DNA of 54,167 nucleotides from Candidatus Omnitrophota bacterium (GTDB taxonomy: Bacteria; Omnitrophota; Gorgyraeia; Zapsychrales; Fredricksoniimonadaceae): assembly GCA_016201795.1 (NCBI GenBank), contig JACQCF010000023.1, positions 1-54,167 of the forward strand, in the 5' to 3' direction. Positions 16,107 to 23,949 of this stretch are shown here, in pieces. A program made the translations under genes and the position numbers. A model generated the notes under the pieces. That model was not told where the DNA came from. It saw nothing but the letters and a program-made list of their open reading frames with translations, and did no database searches. Position 1 is the stretch's first letter. Each line of letters starts with the position of its first letter.

Positions 16107-17373
16107 AGAGACTCAAAGCCAACCATAAGAATACCGTCGGCATGAGCGCAAAGACAATGCGATTAAAGGTCATGCTCATCCACCAGCCGATTTCAAAAAA
16201 CGTATTGATCTGATAATAAGCCATGAGCACGGCTAAATAGAGCGCGACAAAAAGGCCGATGATGTTGAGAGGTTTTTTCATAGCTTGACCTCCAGCCAGC
16301 ATTAAGCCGACGACAGCCAGTATCCAAAGCCCATTCCATTTGAGGCTGATGAATTCAAACCACGGATAAACCAAAACGTATTGTAATCGCAGGAAGGTTG
16401 AAGGTTTGCTGATGGTGGCCAGTCCGTTGATAAAGGTCTCATTGGGCGGAACCATCCAGAGGATAAAAATGATCGTCGGCAAAGCAACCGCTATCAAAGC
16501 ACTGATAAAGGCCCAGGGTCTATGGAGCTGCTGACTTAGCACAAGCAAAGTCAGAATCACAGAAGCGGCTAATCCCTCGTTTTTGGTAAAGCTTAACAAT
16601 CCTGTAAAGACGGCGGTTAAAATAAGCAGGCGGTTATCTTTAAGGTCGCGGGAAAGAAGATAACACACCAAAGCAGCCAGAAGATAAAGGCTAAAAAGAA
16701 TATCGCTGTATTGACTGATGGATAAAGTATTGCCAAAGGCCAGGGTAAAGACCGATAAAGTCACGACGATAGAAATCCATTGAGAAACTTTTAGCTCTTG
16801 TAAACCTAAAAGTAAAACTCCTGCCGTTAGAAGGGCGAGAACCACGGCGTTAAGCATGGGCACGCTTTGAGAAACACCGCTCCAGTGCCAAAACCATACA
16901 TTGATCGTCGGCAGGCCTAAAGGATAATGGATATTGCTTCGCCAGAGGATAGGCGTGAAGATATCTTTCCAGTGATCTTCTGCCAGATATATGAATTTGG
17001 CCTTTAAATTCCAGCACGACCAGGCATCCCAGCCGCCCAAAGGATAATAATTGGCTTCCAGCCACAGTGGGACGCTTAAAAGAATCAAAACCAAAAGACT
17101 TAATCCATTCGAATTTTTGTGAGATTGAATCTTTAGAGATTTATTGAGCCAAAATAAAACCACAAGAAGAAAAAGCGATACCAGAGGTGGCAAGAAATGA
17201 TTGAAGTTGTTTCCTAATAACTGCAGGTAGAAAATGATTTGACCGATGATGCCCAAACCTAACGCCGCGCCTAAAAACAAACTCAGATAAAAAGACAACC
17301 GTCCGGCAACGATGAGACGAAGGGTGCAATACCCCAAAGCAACAGCCACCGCTAAAGCAAAAAGATACATCAT
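16090..17373 (-). CDS. GT-C-like multi-pass membrane protein
   Basis: A 427-residue protein with about 11-12 hydrophobic segments. After the third or so helix comes 'LGGWDAWSCWNLKAKFIY' with acidic and aromatic residues, a layout typical of GT-C glycosyltransferases that use polyprenyl-phosphate sugars. No family-defining motif such as DxD is clear, so this may be a glycosyltransferase or an uncharacterised membrane protein. ATGA overlap with the upstream gene shows the two form one operon. The 3' end overlaps greA by 17 nt. Confidence 0.65.
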   Translation of the reverse strand: MMYLFALAVAVALGYCTLRLIVAGRLSFYLSLFLGAALGLGIIGQIIFYLQLLGNNFNHFLPPLVSLFLLVVLFWLNKSLKIQSHKNSNGLSLLVLILLSVPLWLEANYYPLGGWDAWSCWNLKAKFIYLAEDHWKDIFTPILWRSNIHYPLGLPTINVWFWHWSGVSQSVPMLNAVVLALLTAGVLLLGLQELKVSQWISIVVTLSVFTLAFGNTLSISQYSDILFSLYLLAALVCYLLSRDLKDNRLLILTAVFTGLLSFTKNEGLAASVILTLLVLSQQLHRPWAFISALIAVALPTIIFILWMVPPNETFINGLATISKPSTFLRLQYVLVYPWFEFISLKWNGLWILAVVGLMLAGGQAMKKPLNIIGLFVALYLAVLMAYYQINTFFEIGWWMSMTFNRIVFALMPTVFLWLALSLFRKDA

Positions 17374-17783
17374 GGTTTAAGGCGATGCGCCTGAGGGTTA
17401 AACGCTAAAATAATGCCGAAATTATTCATTTTAAGTGGCTGTAACCCAAGTTCTTTGATTTTGTTGAAAGCCTCTTGAGGGGAAGTACAGTCAAAAATGA
17501 CCCAAGCATAGTCGGTATGATTCAAATCCAACACCGTCGGGGCTAAAAGATATTGTGCCTGTTCAAACTGGGCCACGACCAGAGGCTCATCGATATTTTT
17601 ATCCGTATAATAGCCTACGGCACGCACGTGGCTAAAGACGGTTTCTAAACCTTTAAACTTGTCACCTAAGCTGTGAAAGGCGATGGTGGACGGATGCCTT
17701 TGATGTTCCAAAATCTGTAAGGCCAATTGTCCGGCATTCAAAACTACGGATAAGCCCAATAAGACTAAAATAACCTGACGCAT
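17370..17783 (-). CDS. membrane-anchored protein of unknown function
   Basis: A 137-residue protein. The ATG at 17783 gives a basic-hydrophobic N-terminus (MRQVILVLLGLSVVLNAGQLAL), a signal anchor or uncleaved signal peptide. An upstream in-frame ATG at 17834 would add 17 residues. The rest is soluble with no motif I recognise. It is translationally coupled to the GT-C-like membrane protein gene, suggesting a shared envelope job. Confidence 0.6.
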   Translation of the reverse strand: MRQVILVLLGLSVVLNAGQLALQILEHQRHPSTIAFHSLGDKFKGLETVFSHVRAVGYYTDKNIDEPLVVAQFEQAQYLLAPTVLDLNHTDYAWVIFDCTSPQEAFNKIKELGLQPLKMNNFGIILAFNPQAHRLKP

Positions 17784-17842
17784 GGGGGGATTGTACTGGC
17801 TCGGGACACCCAATGCAATAAAAATGATAGACAATAAATGCT

Positions 17843-17870
17843 TTGCTCGTCAGGAGACTTTCAGTATAAT
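17843..17870 (+). promoter_or_regulatory. promoter of sugar-dehydrogenase gene
   Basis: TTGCTC (17843-17848), 16 nt, TATAAT (17865-17870). The ATG at 17877 begins 6 nt after the -10, so the transcript would begin at about the start codon (leaderless). Confidence 0.6.
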
Positions 17871-17876
17871 CTGCGT

Positions 17877-18902
17877 ATGATTTCCATAGGCGTTATTGGT
17901 TGCGGACAGTGGGGCCCCAATCATATCCGTGTTTTTTCACAACTGGCGGGTTCCCGGGTTCTCATGTGCGCGGATTTGGACCAGAAACGTTTGGCCGCCA
18001 TGGCCGCCTTATACCCGCAGATTCAGACGACGAACAATTATCAGGATATTCTTAAAAACCCTGCTATCGACGCGGTGGTAGTCGCTCTGCCAACGAATGT
18101 TCATTTTAAAATCACGCAGGAAGCTCTTTTGGCCGGCAAACATGTTTTATGCGAAAAACCTTTGTCGCTGGTGGCAGAGGAATGTCTGACGTTAAAAGAC
18201 TTGGCCGCCCAAAAAGGTAAATTGCTCATGGTCGGGCATATTTTTGTATTTAACCATGGTATCATGAAACTGCGCCAATACATTCAAAGCGGCGAGTTAG
18301 GTCAGGTGCATTACGCGCATTCCGAGCGTACCAATCTGGGGCCTTTCCGTTATGATGTCAACGCGCTGTGGGATTTGGCTCCTCACGATATTTCCATTTT
18401 CAACTACCTGTTCGACAGTGCGCCGGTGAGCGTCTCGGCGCGCGGGCATAAATGTTTGGGCGGTAATCTGGAAGATTTGGCTTTTGCCACCCTCGATTAT
18501 CCCCCTAATGTGATGGTCAATATTCATGTCAGCTGGCTGGACCCTAAAAAGGTGCGCCAGATTACTATTGTCGGTGATCACAAGATGGTAACCTTGGATG
18601 ATCTGGACATCGAAGGCCCCATCAAGCTTTATGATAAACACGTCGAGAAAACCGCGGTGTATTATGCCACCTACGGCGAATTTCAACTGCTTTCCCGCGA
18701 AGGCAGCATCACGATTCCTAAAATCGGCATCAATGAACCTTTGAAAAATCAAGCGCAGTATTTTTTGGACTGCATTGTTCATCAAAAGCTGCCGGTACTT
18801 TCCGACGCCCAAAAAGCCTATGAGGTGGTGCATACCCTGGCGGCTATTCAGGAGTCCGTCAACCGTAAAGGAGAGTTGGTGAAATTATGTCCCTCGCCAT
18901 AG
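17877..18902 (+). CDS. Gfo/Idh/MocA dehydrogenase, WlbA-like
   Basis: A 341-residue NAD(P)-dependent sugar dehydrogenase. The N-terminus has the Rossmann motif (GVIGCGQWGPNH, residues 4-15) and the family's EKP motif in 'HVLCEKPLS'. It is followed by a hexapeptide acetyltransferase and a GT2, a set resembling the WlbA/WlbB route to acetamido-sugar uronates for surface polysaccharide; that specific pathway is inference. The chosen ATG 17877 starts the protein at MISIGVIG; the longer frame lacks homology. Its last four residues (CPSP) are encoded by the start of repeat copy A. Confidence 0.85.
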   Translation: MISIGVIGCGQWGPNHIRVFSQLAGSRVLMCADLDQKRLAAMAALYPQIQTTNNYQDILKNPAIDAVVVALPTNVHFKITQEALLAGKHVLCEKPLSLVAEECLTLKDLAAQKGKLLMVGHIFVFNHGIMKLRQYIQSGELGQVHYAHSERTNLGPFRYDVNALWDLAPHDISIFNYLFDSAPVSVSARGHKCLGGNLEDLAFATLDYPPNVMVNIHVSWLDPKKVRQITIVGDHKMVTLDDLDIEGPIKLYDKHVEKTAVYYATYGEFQLLSREGSITIPKIGINEPLKNQAQYFLDCIVHQKLPVLSDAQKAYEVVHTLAAIQESVNRKGELVKLCPSP

Positions 18903-18972
18903 CAAGCATATCTATACTGTCTCGGGACTATGGTGAGGAGCAGGATGATTTTTTAGGAGGTGACGAACCATG
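18891..18972. repeat. repeat family copy A (start context of acetyltransferase)
   Basis: Shares CCCTCGCCATA, CTGTCTCGGGA, ATGGTGA, AGCAGG/AACAGG and GGTGACGAA blocks, in the same order and spacing, with copy B at 27373. It spans the dehydrogenase stop and the Shine-Dalgarno (AGGAGG, 18955-18960) of the next gene. A 28-codon frame (18887-18973) crosses it and overlaps the next ATG. Confidence 0.75.
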
Positions 18973-19527
18973 AATTATTTCAAACACGACCAAGCTTTAG
19001 TTCATCCCAAAGCCCAGATTGGCCAAGACAGTCGCGTGTGGGCTTTTGTTAATATCCTCGAGGGGGCTGTTATTGGTCATCACTGCAATATTGGCGACGG
19101 CTGTTTCATCGAGGGTGGGGCCGTTGTCGGCAACTATGTAACGGTCAAAAACGGCGTGGAGATTTTTAATGGCATTACTATCGAAGACGATGTTTTTGTA
19201 GGAGCGCATACGAGCTTTATCAATGACCGTTATCCACGCAGCCACCGTCTGGATGCCTGGACACTACAGAAGACTTTTGTTAAAAGAGGGGCCACGATCG
19301 GTGCCAATGCTACCATTCTTTGCGGCGTGACCATTGGCGAATATGCGGTGGTGGGTGCTGGCGCCGTCGTGACCAAGAATATCGCGCCTTATATTATTGT
19401 CATTGGTAATCCTGCGCGGCCCATCGGCTATGCCTGCCGCTGCGGCCGCAAGCTTAATGATGATTTACAATGCTCCTGCGGTTTAAACTACCGTATTGAT
19501 CAAAACCATTTGATACCAAAGTCCTGA
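18970..19527 (+). CDS. hexapeptide-repeat acyltransferase, WlbB-like
   Basis: A 185-residue left-handed beta-helix acyltransferase with repeated [LIV]-G-x4 units from about residue 15 to 145. It resembles the WlbB/WbpD N-acetyltransferases that acylate a 3-amino sugar using acetyl-CoA. The C-terminal tail (about residues 150-172) carries five Cys in a CRC...C.C pattern that looks like a small zinc site. The preceding dehydrogenase supports a UDP-sugar pathway. The start has AGGAGG, provided by repeat copy A. Confidence 0.85.
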   Translation: MNYFKHDQALVHPKAQIGQDSRVWAFVNILEGAVIGHHCNIGDGCFIEGGAVVGNYVTVKNGVEIFNGITIEDDVFVGAHTSFINDRYPRSHRLDAWTLQKTFVKRGATIGANATILCGVTIGEYAVVGAGAVVTKNIAPYIIVIGNPARPIGYACRCGRKLNDDLQCSCGLNYRIDQNHLIPKS

Positions 19528-19528
19528 T

Positions 19529-20266
19529 ATGAGCTTCAAAATTCTCGTCACCCCCGTTGCCTTTAATGAACATGTGAAATTGCGCAACGTCATTGAGAGG
19601 TTTCTCAAAAGCCGTATTCACGATAAGGTTGATTATTTAATCGTCGATGATGGATCCGATGATGGTACGACCCAAGTGATTGGCGAATACCAAACGCGCG
19701 GCGTGCACACCATCAAGCATGCCAAACGCGGCGGGGTGGGAGCCGCGATTCGCACCGCGATTCAATACGCCCGTCGGGGTGGGTACGATATCATCGTGAT
19801 TATGGCGGGCAATGACAAAGACAATCCCGAAGAAATTCCTCATTTGCTCGAACCCATGATCCACGACGGATTTGATCTGGTGCAAGGTTCGCGCTATCTG
19901 GGTAAAGTCGGCTCCGGAGGGGATATGCCGTTTTATCGCAAACTAGCCACCCGGCTTCATCCGTGGGTATTTTTTATTTTGACCGGACGTCGTTTAAGTG
20001 ATACGACGAATGGTTTTCGCGCTCTACGGCTTTCGCTGTTCGATGACAAGCGTATCAATCTTGATCAAGGTTGGCTCAATACCTATGAACTGGAACCTTA
20101 TATTTTATGGAAGGCCATCACCTTAGGGTATAAGTTCAAAGAAGTTTTTGTGACTAAAATTTATCCGTCCAAACAATTAGGCGGCTATACTAAAATGATT
20201 CCTTTTGTGAGTTGGTGGAGCATTTTGCGTCCGCTATTTTATTTGAGATTGGGGATTAAAAAGTAA
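19529..20266 (+). CDS. GT2 glycosyltransferase, dolichol-phosphate-sugar synthase-like
   Basis: A 245-residue GT-A fold enzyme. 'YLIVDDGSDDGT' (about residues 36-47) is the nucleotide-sugar site and 'IIVIMAGNDKDNPEE' holds the second acidic motif (here GND where DAD/DGD is common). 'SRYLGK' follows. No C-terminal membrane helices. It follows the acetyltransferase by 1 nt; probably transfers a sugar onto a polyprenyl phosphate or polysaccharide. Donor and acceptor are unknown. Confidence 0.85.
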   Translation: MSFKILVTPVAFNEHVKLRNVIERFLKSRIHDKVDYLIVDDGSDDGTTQVIGEYQTRGVHTIKHAKRGGVGAAIRTAIQYARRGGYDIIVIMAGNDKDNPEEIPHLLEPMIHDGFDLVQGSRYLGKVGSGGDMPFYRKLATRLHPWVFFILTGRRLSDTTNGFRALRLSLFDDKRINLDQGWLNTYELEPYILWKAITLGYKFKEVFVTKIYPSKQLGGYTKMIPFVSWWSILRPLFYLRLGIKK

Positions 20267-20275
20267 ATTCACCAT

Positions 20276-20995
20276 ATGAAACTTTACGGTAAAAATCCGG
20301 TTCTGGAGCGGCTCAAAACCAATCCCAAAAGTATCAAATACATTTTCATTGAACAAGGCCATATCGAGTCGGGCTATATTCATATGAAAGGCAAGCAATG
20401 GGGGATTCCTGTCTCGGTGGTGCCTTACACCAAAATTCAAAAACTGGCGCGAAATCTTAACACGCAGGGTATTGTTGCCGATGTGGAAGATTTTCCTTAC
20501 CTGGATATCAATGATCTTTTGCAAACAGCTCACCAGAAAAGATGGACGGTTCTTTTTTTGGATCGTTTAACCGATCCGCAGAATTTAGGCGGCATTATGC
20601 GTACCTGCGGCAGTTTGGGAGATTTTGCGATTGTTTTGCCGACCACGGAATCCGTCGGTATTACTGAAAGCGTATTGAGGGTTGCCTGCGGCGGCGACAA
20701 TTACGTGCCGGTCGCCCGTGTGGCTAATTTAGGTCATGCGATCGAAAAGGCCAAAAATTACGGCTTTTGGATCATGGGTACTGCCGTTAAAGAGGCCAAA
20801 TCTATTTTTGAAGTGTCCATGCAGTTTCCGTTAGGTCTGGTGTTGGGCTCCGAGGACAAAGGCGTCCGGGAGATTATCCGTAAAAAACTGGACCAGGAAG
20901 TGATGATCCCCATGAAGGCGGTACGCATGTCGCTCAATGTCGCTCACGCGACTTCCATTTTATGCTATGAAATCATCCGTCAAAAAAACAAATAG
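20276..20995 (+). CDS. TrmH/RlmB-like RNA 2'-O-methyltransferase
   Basis: A 239-residue SPOUT enzyme. An N-terminal substrate-binding domain ('YGKNPVLERL') precedes the knot domain with 'LDRLTDPQNLGGIMRTC', 'LVLGSEDKGVREII' and 'IPMKAVRMSLNVAHATSI', the three TrmH motifs. Resembles RlmB, which methylates G2251 of 23S rRNA; tRNA is also possible. Overlaps the next gene by 29 nt. Confidence 0.9.
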   Translation: MKLYGKNPVLERLKTNPKSIKYIFIEQGHIESGYIHMKGKQWGIPVSVVPYTKIQKLARNLNTQGIVADVEDFPYLDINDLLQTAHQKRWTVLFLDRLTDPQNLGGIMRTCGSLGDFAIVLPTTESVGITESVLRVACGGDNYVPVARVANLGHAIEKAKNYGFWIMGTAVKEAKSIFEVSMQFPLGLVLGSEDKGVREIIRKKLDQEVMIPMKAVRMSLNVAHATSILCYEIIRQKNK

Positions 20996-21575
20996 GTCTC
21001 AAGAATTGAAACACGCGCTCAATTTCTTTGCCGAGGCGGGGCTTCTTAAGCGCGTTAAACGCAGCGGCTGGTGGGTGGCGGGCATCGAAAATCCCGAGAC
21101 CGTGGCGGAGCATTGTTTCCGCTGTGCGCTGATCGGCTATTATCTGGCCCACGCTGAAGGGGTGGATCCTTATCAGGTGATGGCCATGACGCTGTTTAAC
21201 GATATCCACGAGGCCCGCATCAATGATTTGCATAAAATGGGCCATTATTACATTGATTTCCATCCGGCGGAACAAAAGGCTTTTGTCGATCAAATTAAGC
21301 ACCTTAACAGCAAAGTCAAGCAAGAACTGTCTCGTTTTCGTGTATCCTATGATACACAAGCTACTCCTGAAAGCCTGGTAGCCAGGGACGCGGATATTTT
21401 AGAATGCCTGTTGCAGGCCAAAGAATACCTCGACAACGGTTATCCGGTGGCCAAAACGTTTTTTAAACGCGCCCCTGATCATTTGAAAACCAAAACCGCC
21501 AGGCAATTGTGGCAGGCGGCGCTCAAATGGAACAGCCATGCGTGGTGGCAAAAAGTCGTTAAGTTTGAGAGATGA
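20967..21575 (+). CDS. HD-domain phosphohydrolase-like, variant metal site
   Basis: A 202-residue protein of the HD_3/YfbR-like group: 'ENPETVAEHCFRCALI' gives the first metal His (His49), 'NDIHEARINDLHKM' the expected HD site, and 'VARDADILECLLQAKEY' the distal Asp. The His of the HD pair is Asn here (Asn78-Asp79; codon AAC). Other family members hydrolyse nucleotide 5'-phosphates; the missing ligand could lower or change activity. Start ATG 20967 is favoured over 20937, which adds residues read from the upstream gene. Confidence 0.8.
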   Translation: MKSSVKKTNRSQELKHALNFFAEAGLLKRVKRSGWWVAGIENPETVAEHCFRCALIGYYLAHAEGVDPYQVMAMTLFNDIHEARINDLHKMGHYYIDFHPAEQKAFVDQIKHLNSKVKQELSRFRVSYDTQATPESLVARDADILECLLQAKEYLDNGYPVAKTFFKRAPDHLKTKTARQLWQAALKWNSHAWWQKVVKFER

Positions 21576-21682
21576 TTTAGGAATTAAATATCTGTATTTG
21601 TCCGTCTATGATTAAAATGTTATGATGTGATGTTTGATATTCTTCAATAAAGAAGCTGAATAAAAATATTAACGGATACCTT

Positions 21683-21979
21683 ATGCACCGCATTGGACTG
21701 GCCGCCAGTAAAATTGCTAAAGGAAATATTTGGGTTTATCATTTAACGGTGGTGGTGATTGCTTGTCTGTTTGCGCTGTTTGTCTTTCTCATCTGTGGTT
21801 TTTCCATTGCGGTGACTTTGTTCGTGTTGTTTTTATTGGTTGAACGGTTTTTACCCTCGGGTACCCACGAGATCTGGATCGATGTATTAAAAACATGCCT
21901 GGCATTTTTAGGCATTCTCATCAGTCTTTTTACGCTAGTCGCCATTATTAAGAATACAAAGTTGAAATTCAAATTATGA
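21683..21979 (+). CDS. small membrane protein coupled to hybrid kinase
   Basis: A 98-residue protein with two or three membrane segments (about residues 18-53 and 67-91) and a basic C-terminus. No family recognised. Its stop overlaps the kinase start (ATGA), and that kinase has no membrane helix of its own, so this could be a membrane partner or sensor. That role is inference. The ribosome site is weak. Confidence 0.65.
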   Translation: MHRIGLAASKIAKGNIWVYHLTVVVIACLFALFVFLICGFSIAVTLFVLFLLVERFLPSGTHEIWIDVLKTCLAFLGILISLFTLVAIIKNTKLKFKL

Positions 21980-23577
21980 CATCCAAAGCGTCCTCTCACA
22001 GCCGCCTGGAACAAGACCTTTCAGAATCGAAGGAAATGTTCCGCGTCATTTTTGAACATTCACCGGTGGCGATCATGGTTACGGATGCCCAGGAACGTAT
22101 GGTGGCCTGGAATCCTATGACCGAGAAAATGCTGGGGCTAGGCCGCCAGGACCTTTTTAATAGACCGGTACAGGCACTGTACCCGGCACAGGAGTGGAAG
22201 CGCATACGATCTCTGGGTATCCATAAACGCGGGATGCTTTCGGACATTGCCACCAAGGTCATCTGCTACGACGGTCAACTTCTGGATGTGAATGCCTCCA
22301 TTGCCGTGCTTAGAAACAGCACCGGTCAAATCATTGGTTCCATTGGTATTTGGCACGATATGTCCCGTCAGAAAATGGTGGAAGAAGAACTGGTGAAAGC
22401 GAAAATAATAGCGGAAGAAGCCAATAGCGCTAAAAGTATTTTTATGGCCAAAATGTTTCATGAAGTGCGCACCCCGATGAATACCGTTATTGGCATGCTG
22501 GATTTGACGCTCGATACTCCATTAAATGATGAGCAGAAAGACAATTTAATTGTGGCCAGAGATTTCGCCCAGAATCTTTCGAGTCTCATTGATGATACGC
22601 TGGATCTTTCCCGCGCGGAAGCCGGCAAGGTGGTCATCGAGGAGGTGGAAATCCAGGTGGCGGACATTATCAAAAATGTCTGCAAGGGGTTTTTCGTTCT
22701 AGCGCGCAATAAGCAAATTGATTTGCTCTGGTTCATCGATCCTCAAATCCCCCGCATTCTCATTGGAGATCCGGTACGCCTGCGTCAGGTGTTGATGAAT
22801 TTGATCAACAACGCGGTGAAATTTACTCATCAGGGCAAGGTGGAAGTGCACACCAAAGTGGAGTCTTTGACGGACAAAGACTGTATGATTAAATTCGACA
22901 TTATAGATCAGGGAATCGGTATTCCGCAGCAAAATTTAGCAACGATTTTCGACCTATTTACGCAGGCGCATAACAGTACTGCCCGTCGTTATGGCGGCAC
23001 GGGTTTAGGCCTTACCATTTGTAAGAAATTGGTGGAGATGATGTACGGACAGATTTGGGTCGACAGTGTGGAAGGTCAGGGGAGCACGTTTCATTTTACA
23101 ATCATGTTTGGCTACAGACCTCATGCACTTTTGAAAATGAAGGAAAATGCCGATGGTCAGGATACCGCTTTAGCTTTGCCTGAGGAGTTCAAGCATCTGC
23201 GTATCCTGGTCGCAGAGGATAGCGTGGTAGATCAGCGTATCACGGTTAAGATTTTACAGAAGCTTGGCTGGCAGGTGATGGCTGTTGCCAACGGCCAGGA
23301 AGTTTTAAATATTCTTAATCAGCAGTCTTTTGATGTGATTCTCATGGATGATCAGATGCCCCTTTTAGATGGCGTGGCCGCAACCCGGGTGATTCGCCGG
23401 GAAGAAAAACATACAGGGTTGCATATTCCGATCATCGCCATGACCGCTAATGCCATGGCCGGTGACCGCGAGCGTTATCTGTCAGGTGGTATGGATGGCT
23501 ATGTGTCTAAACCCATTGACCGTAGAGTTCTTTATAATGAAATTATGACGGTGGTTTCTTTGAGGACTAAAGGTTAA
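21976..23577 (+). CDS. PAS-hybrid histidine kinase with receiver
   Basis: A 533-residue cytoplasmic hybrid kinase. Order: PAS domain (about 20-128), HisKA dimerisation domain with phospho-His162 (FHEVRTPMN), HATPase_c with N box (NLINNAVKF), DQGIGIP and GGTGLGL, then a receiver domain (about 408-530) with phospho-Asp458 (LMDDQMP). No transmembrane helix. The next gene is an HPt protein, so a His-Asp-His phosphorelay is encoded together; the final output regulator is not adjacent. The PAS ligand is unknown. Confidence 0.93.
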   Translation: MTSKASSHSRLEQDLSESKEMFRVIFEHSPVAIMVTDAQERMVAWNPMTEKMLGLGRQDLFNRPVQALYPAQEWKRIRSLGIHKRGMLSDIATKVICYDGQLLDVNASIAVLRNSTGQIIGSIGIWHDMSRQKMVEEELVKAKIIAEEANSAKSIFMAKMFHEVRTPMNTVIGMLDLTLDTPLNDEQKDNLIVARDFAQNLSSLIDDTLDLSRAEAGKVVIEEVEIQVADIIKNVCKGFFVLARNKQIDLLWFIDPQIPRILIGDPVRLRQVLMNLINNAVKFTHQGKVEVHTKVESLTDKDCMIKFDIIDQGIGIPQQNLATIFDLFTQAHNSTARRYGGTGLGLTICKKLVEMMYGQIWVDSVEGQGSTFHFTIMFGYRPHALLKMKENADGQDTALALPEEFKHLRILVAEDSVVDQRITVKILQKLGWQVMAVANGQEVLNILNQQSFDVILMDDQMPLLDGVAATRVIRREEKHTGLHIPIIAMTANAMAGDRERYLSGGMDGYVSKPIDRRVLYNEIMTVVSLRTKG

Positions 23578-23595
23578 TTTATAGAAAGGATGATT

Positions 23596-23949
23596 ATGGC
23601 CGAGGATATCATTGATTTAGCTGATGTGCTTGAGCGGGTGCAGAATGATAAAGAACTTTTATTAGAACTGCTGGATATTTTTCAAGAAGATTTTGTGGGC
23701 AAACGCCAGGCCTTGGCCGAGGCCATAGCTAAAAAGGATTTCACGACAATGAAAGAAGTGGCCCACTCTATAAAAGGTTCCTCAGGCAACATCTCGGCCA
23801 GACGTATGCATGAGACCTGTTCCCAGTTAGAGCAATTAGCTAAAACCAACAATAGTATCGGTATGGAAGATTTACTTAAGGCCATCGATAGTCAGTTTGA
23901 AGCCATCAAAGCTAATGCCATTAAATTGAAGAAGGAATTCCAAGGTTAA
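23596..23949 (+). CDS. HPt phosphotransfer protein
   Basis: A 117-residue HPt domain. His57 in 'AHSIKGSSGNI' is the phosphoacceptor, and flanking helices match the four-helix fold. It would take phosphate from the receiver of the hybrid kinase encoded 18 nt upstream. I chose ATG 23596 over 23590 because GAAAGG (23584-23589) has proper spacing only to the later ATG. Its stop overlaps the next gene's start (TAATG). Confidence 0.9.
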   Translation: MAEDIIDLADVLERVQNDKELLLELLDIFQEDFVGKRQALAEAIAKKDFTTMKEVAHSIKGSSGNISARRMHETCSQLEQLAKTNNSIGMEDLLKAIDSQFEAIKANAIKLKKEFQG

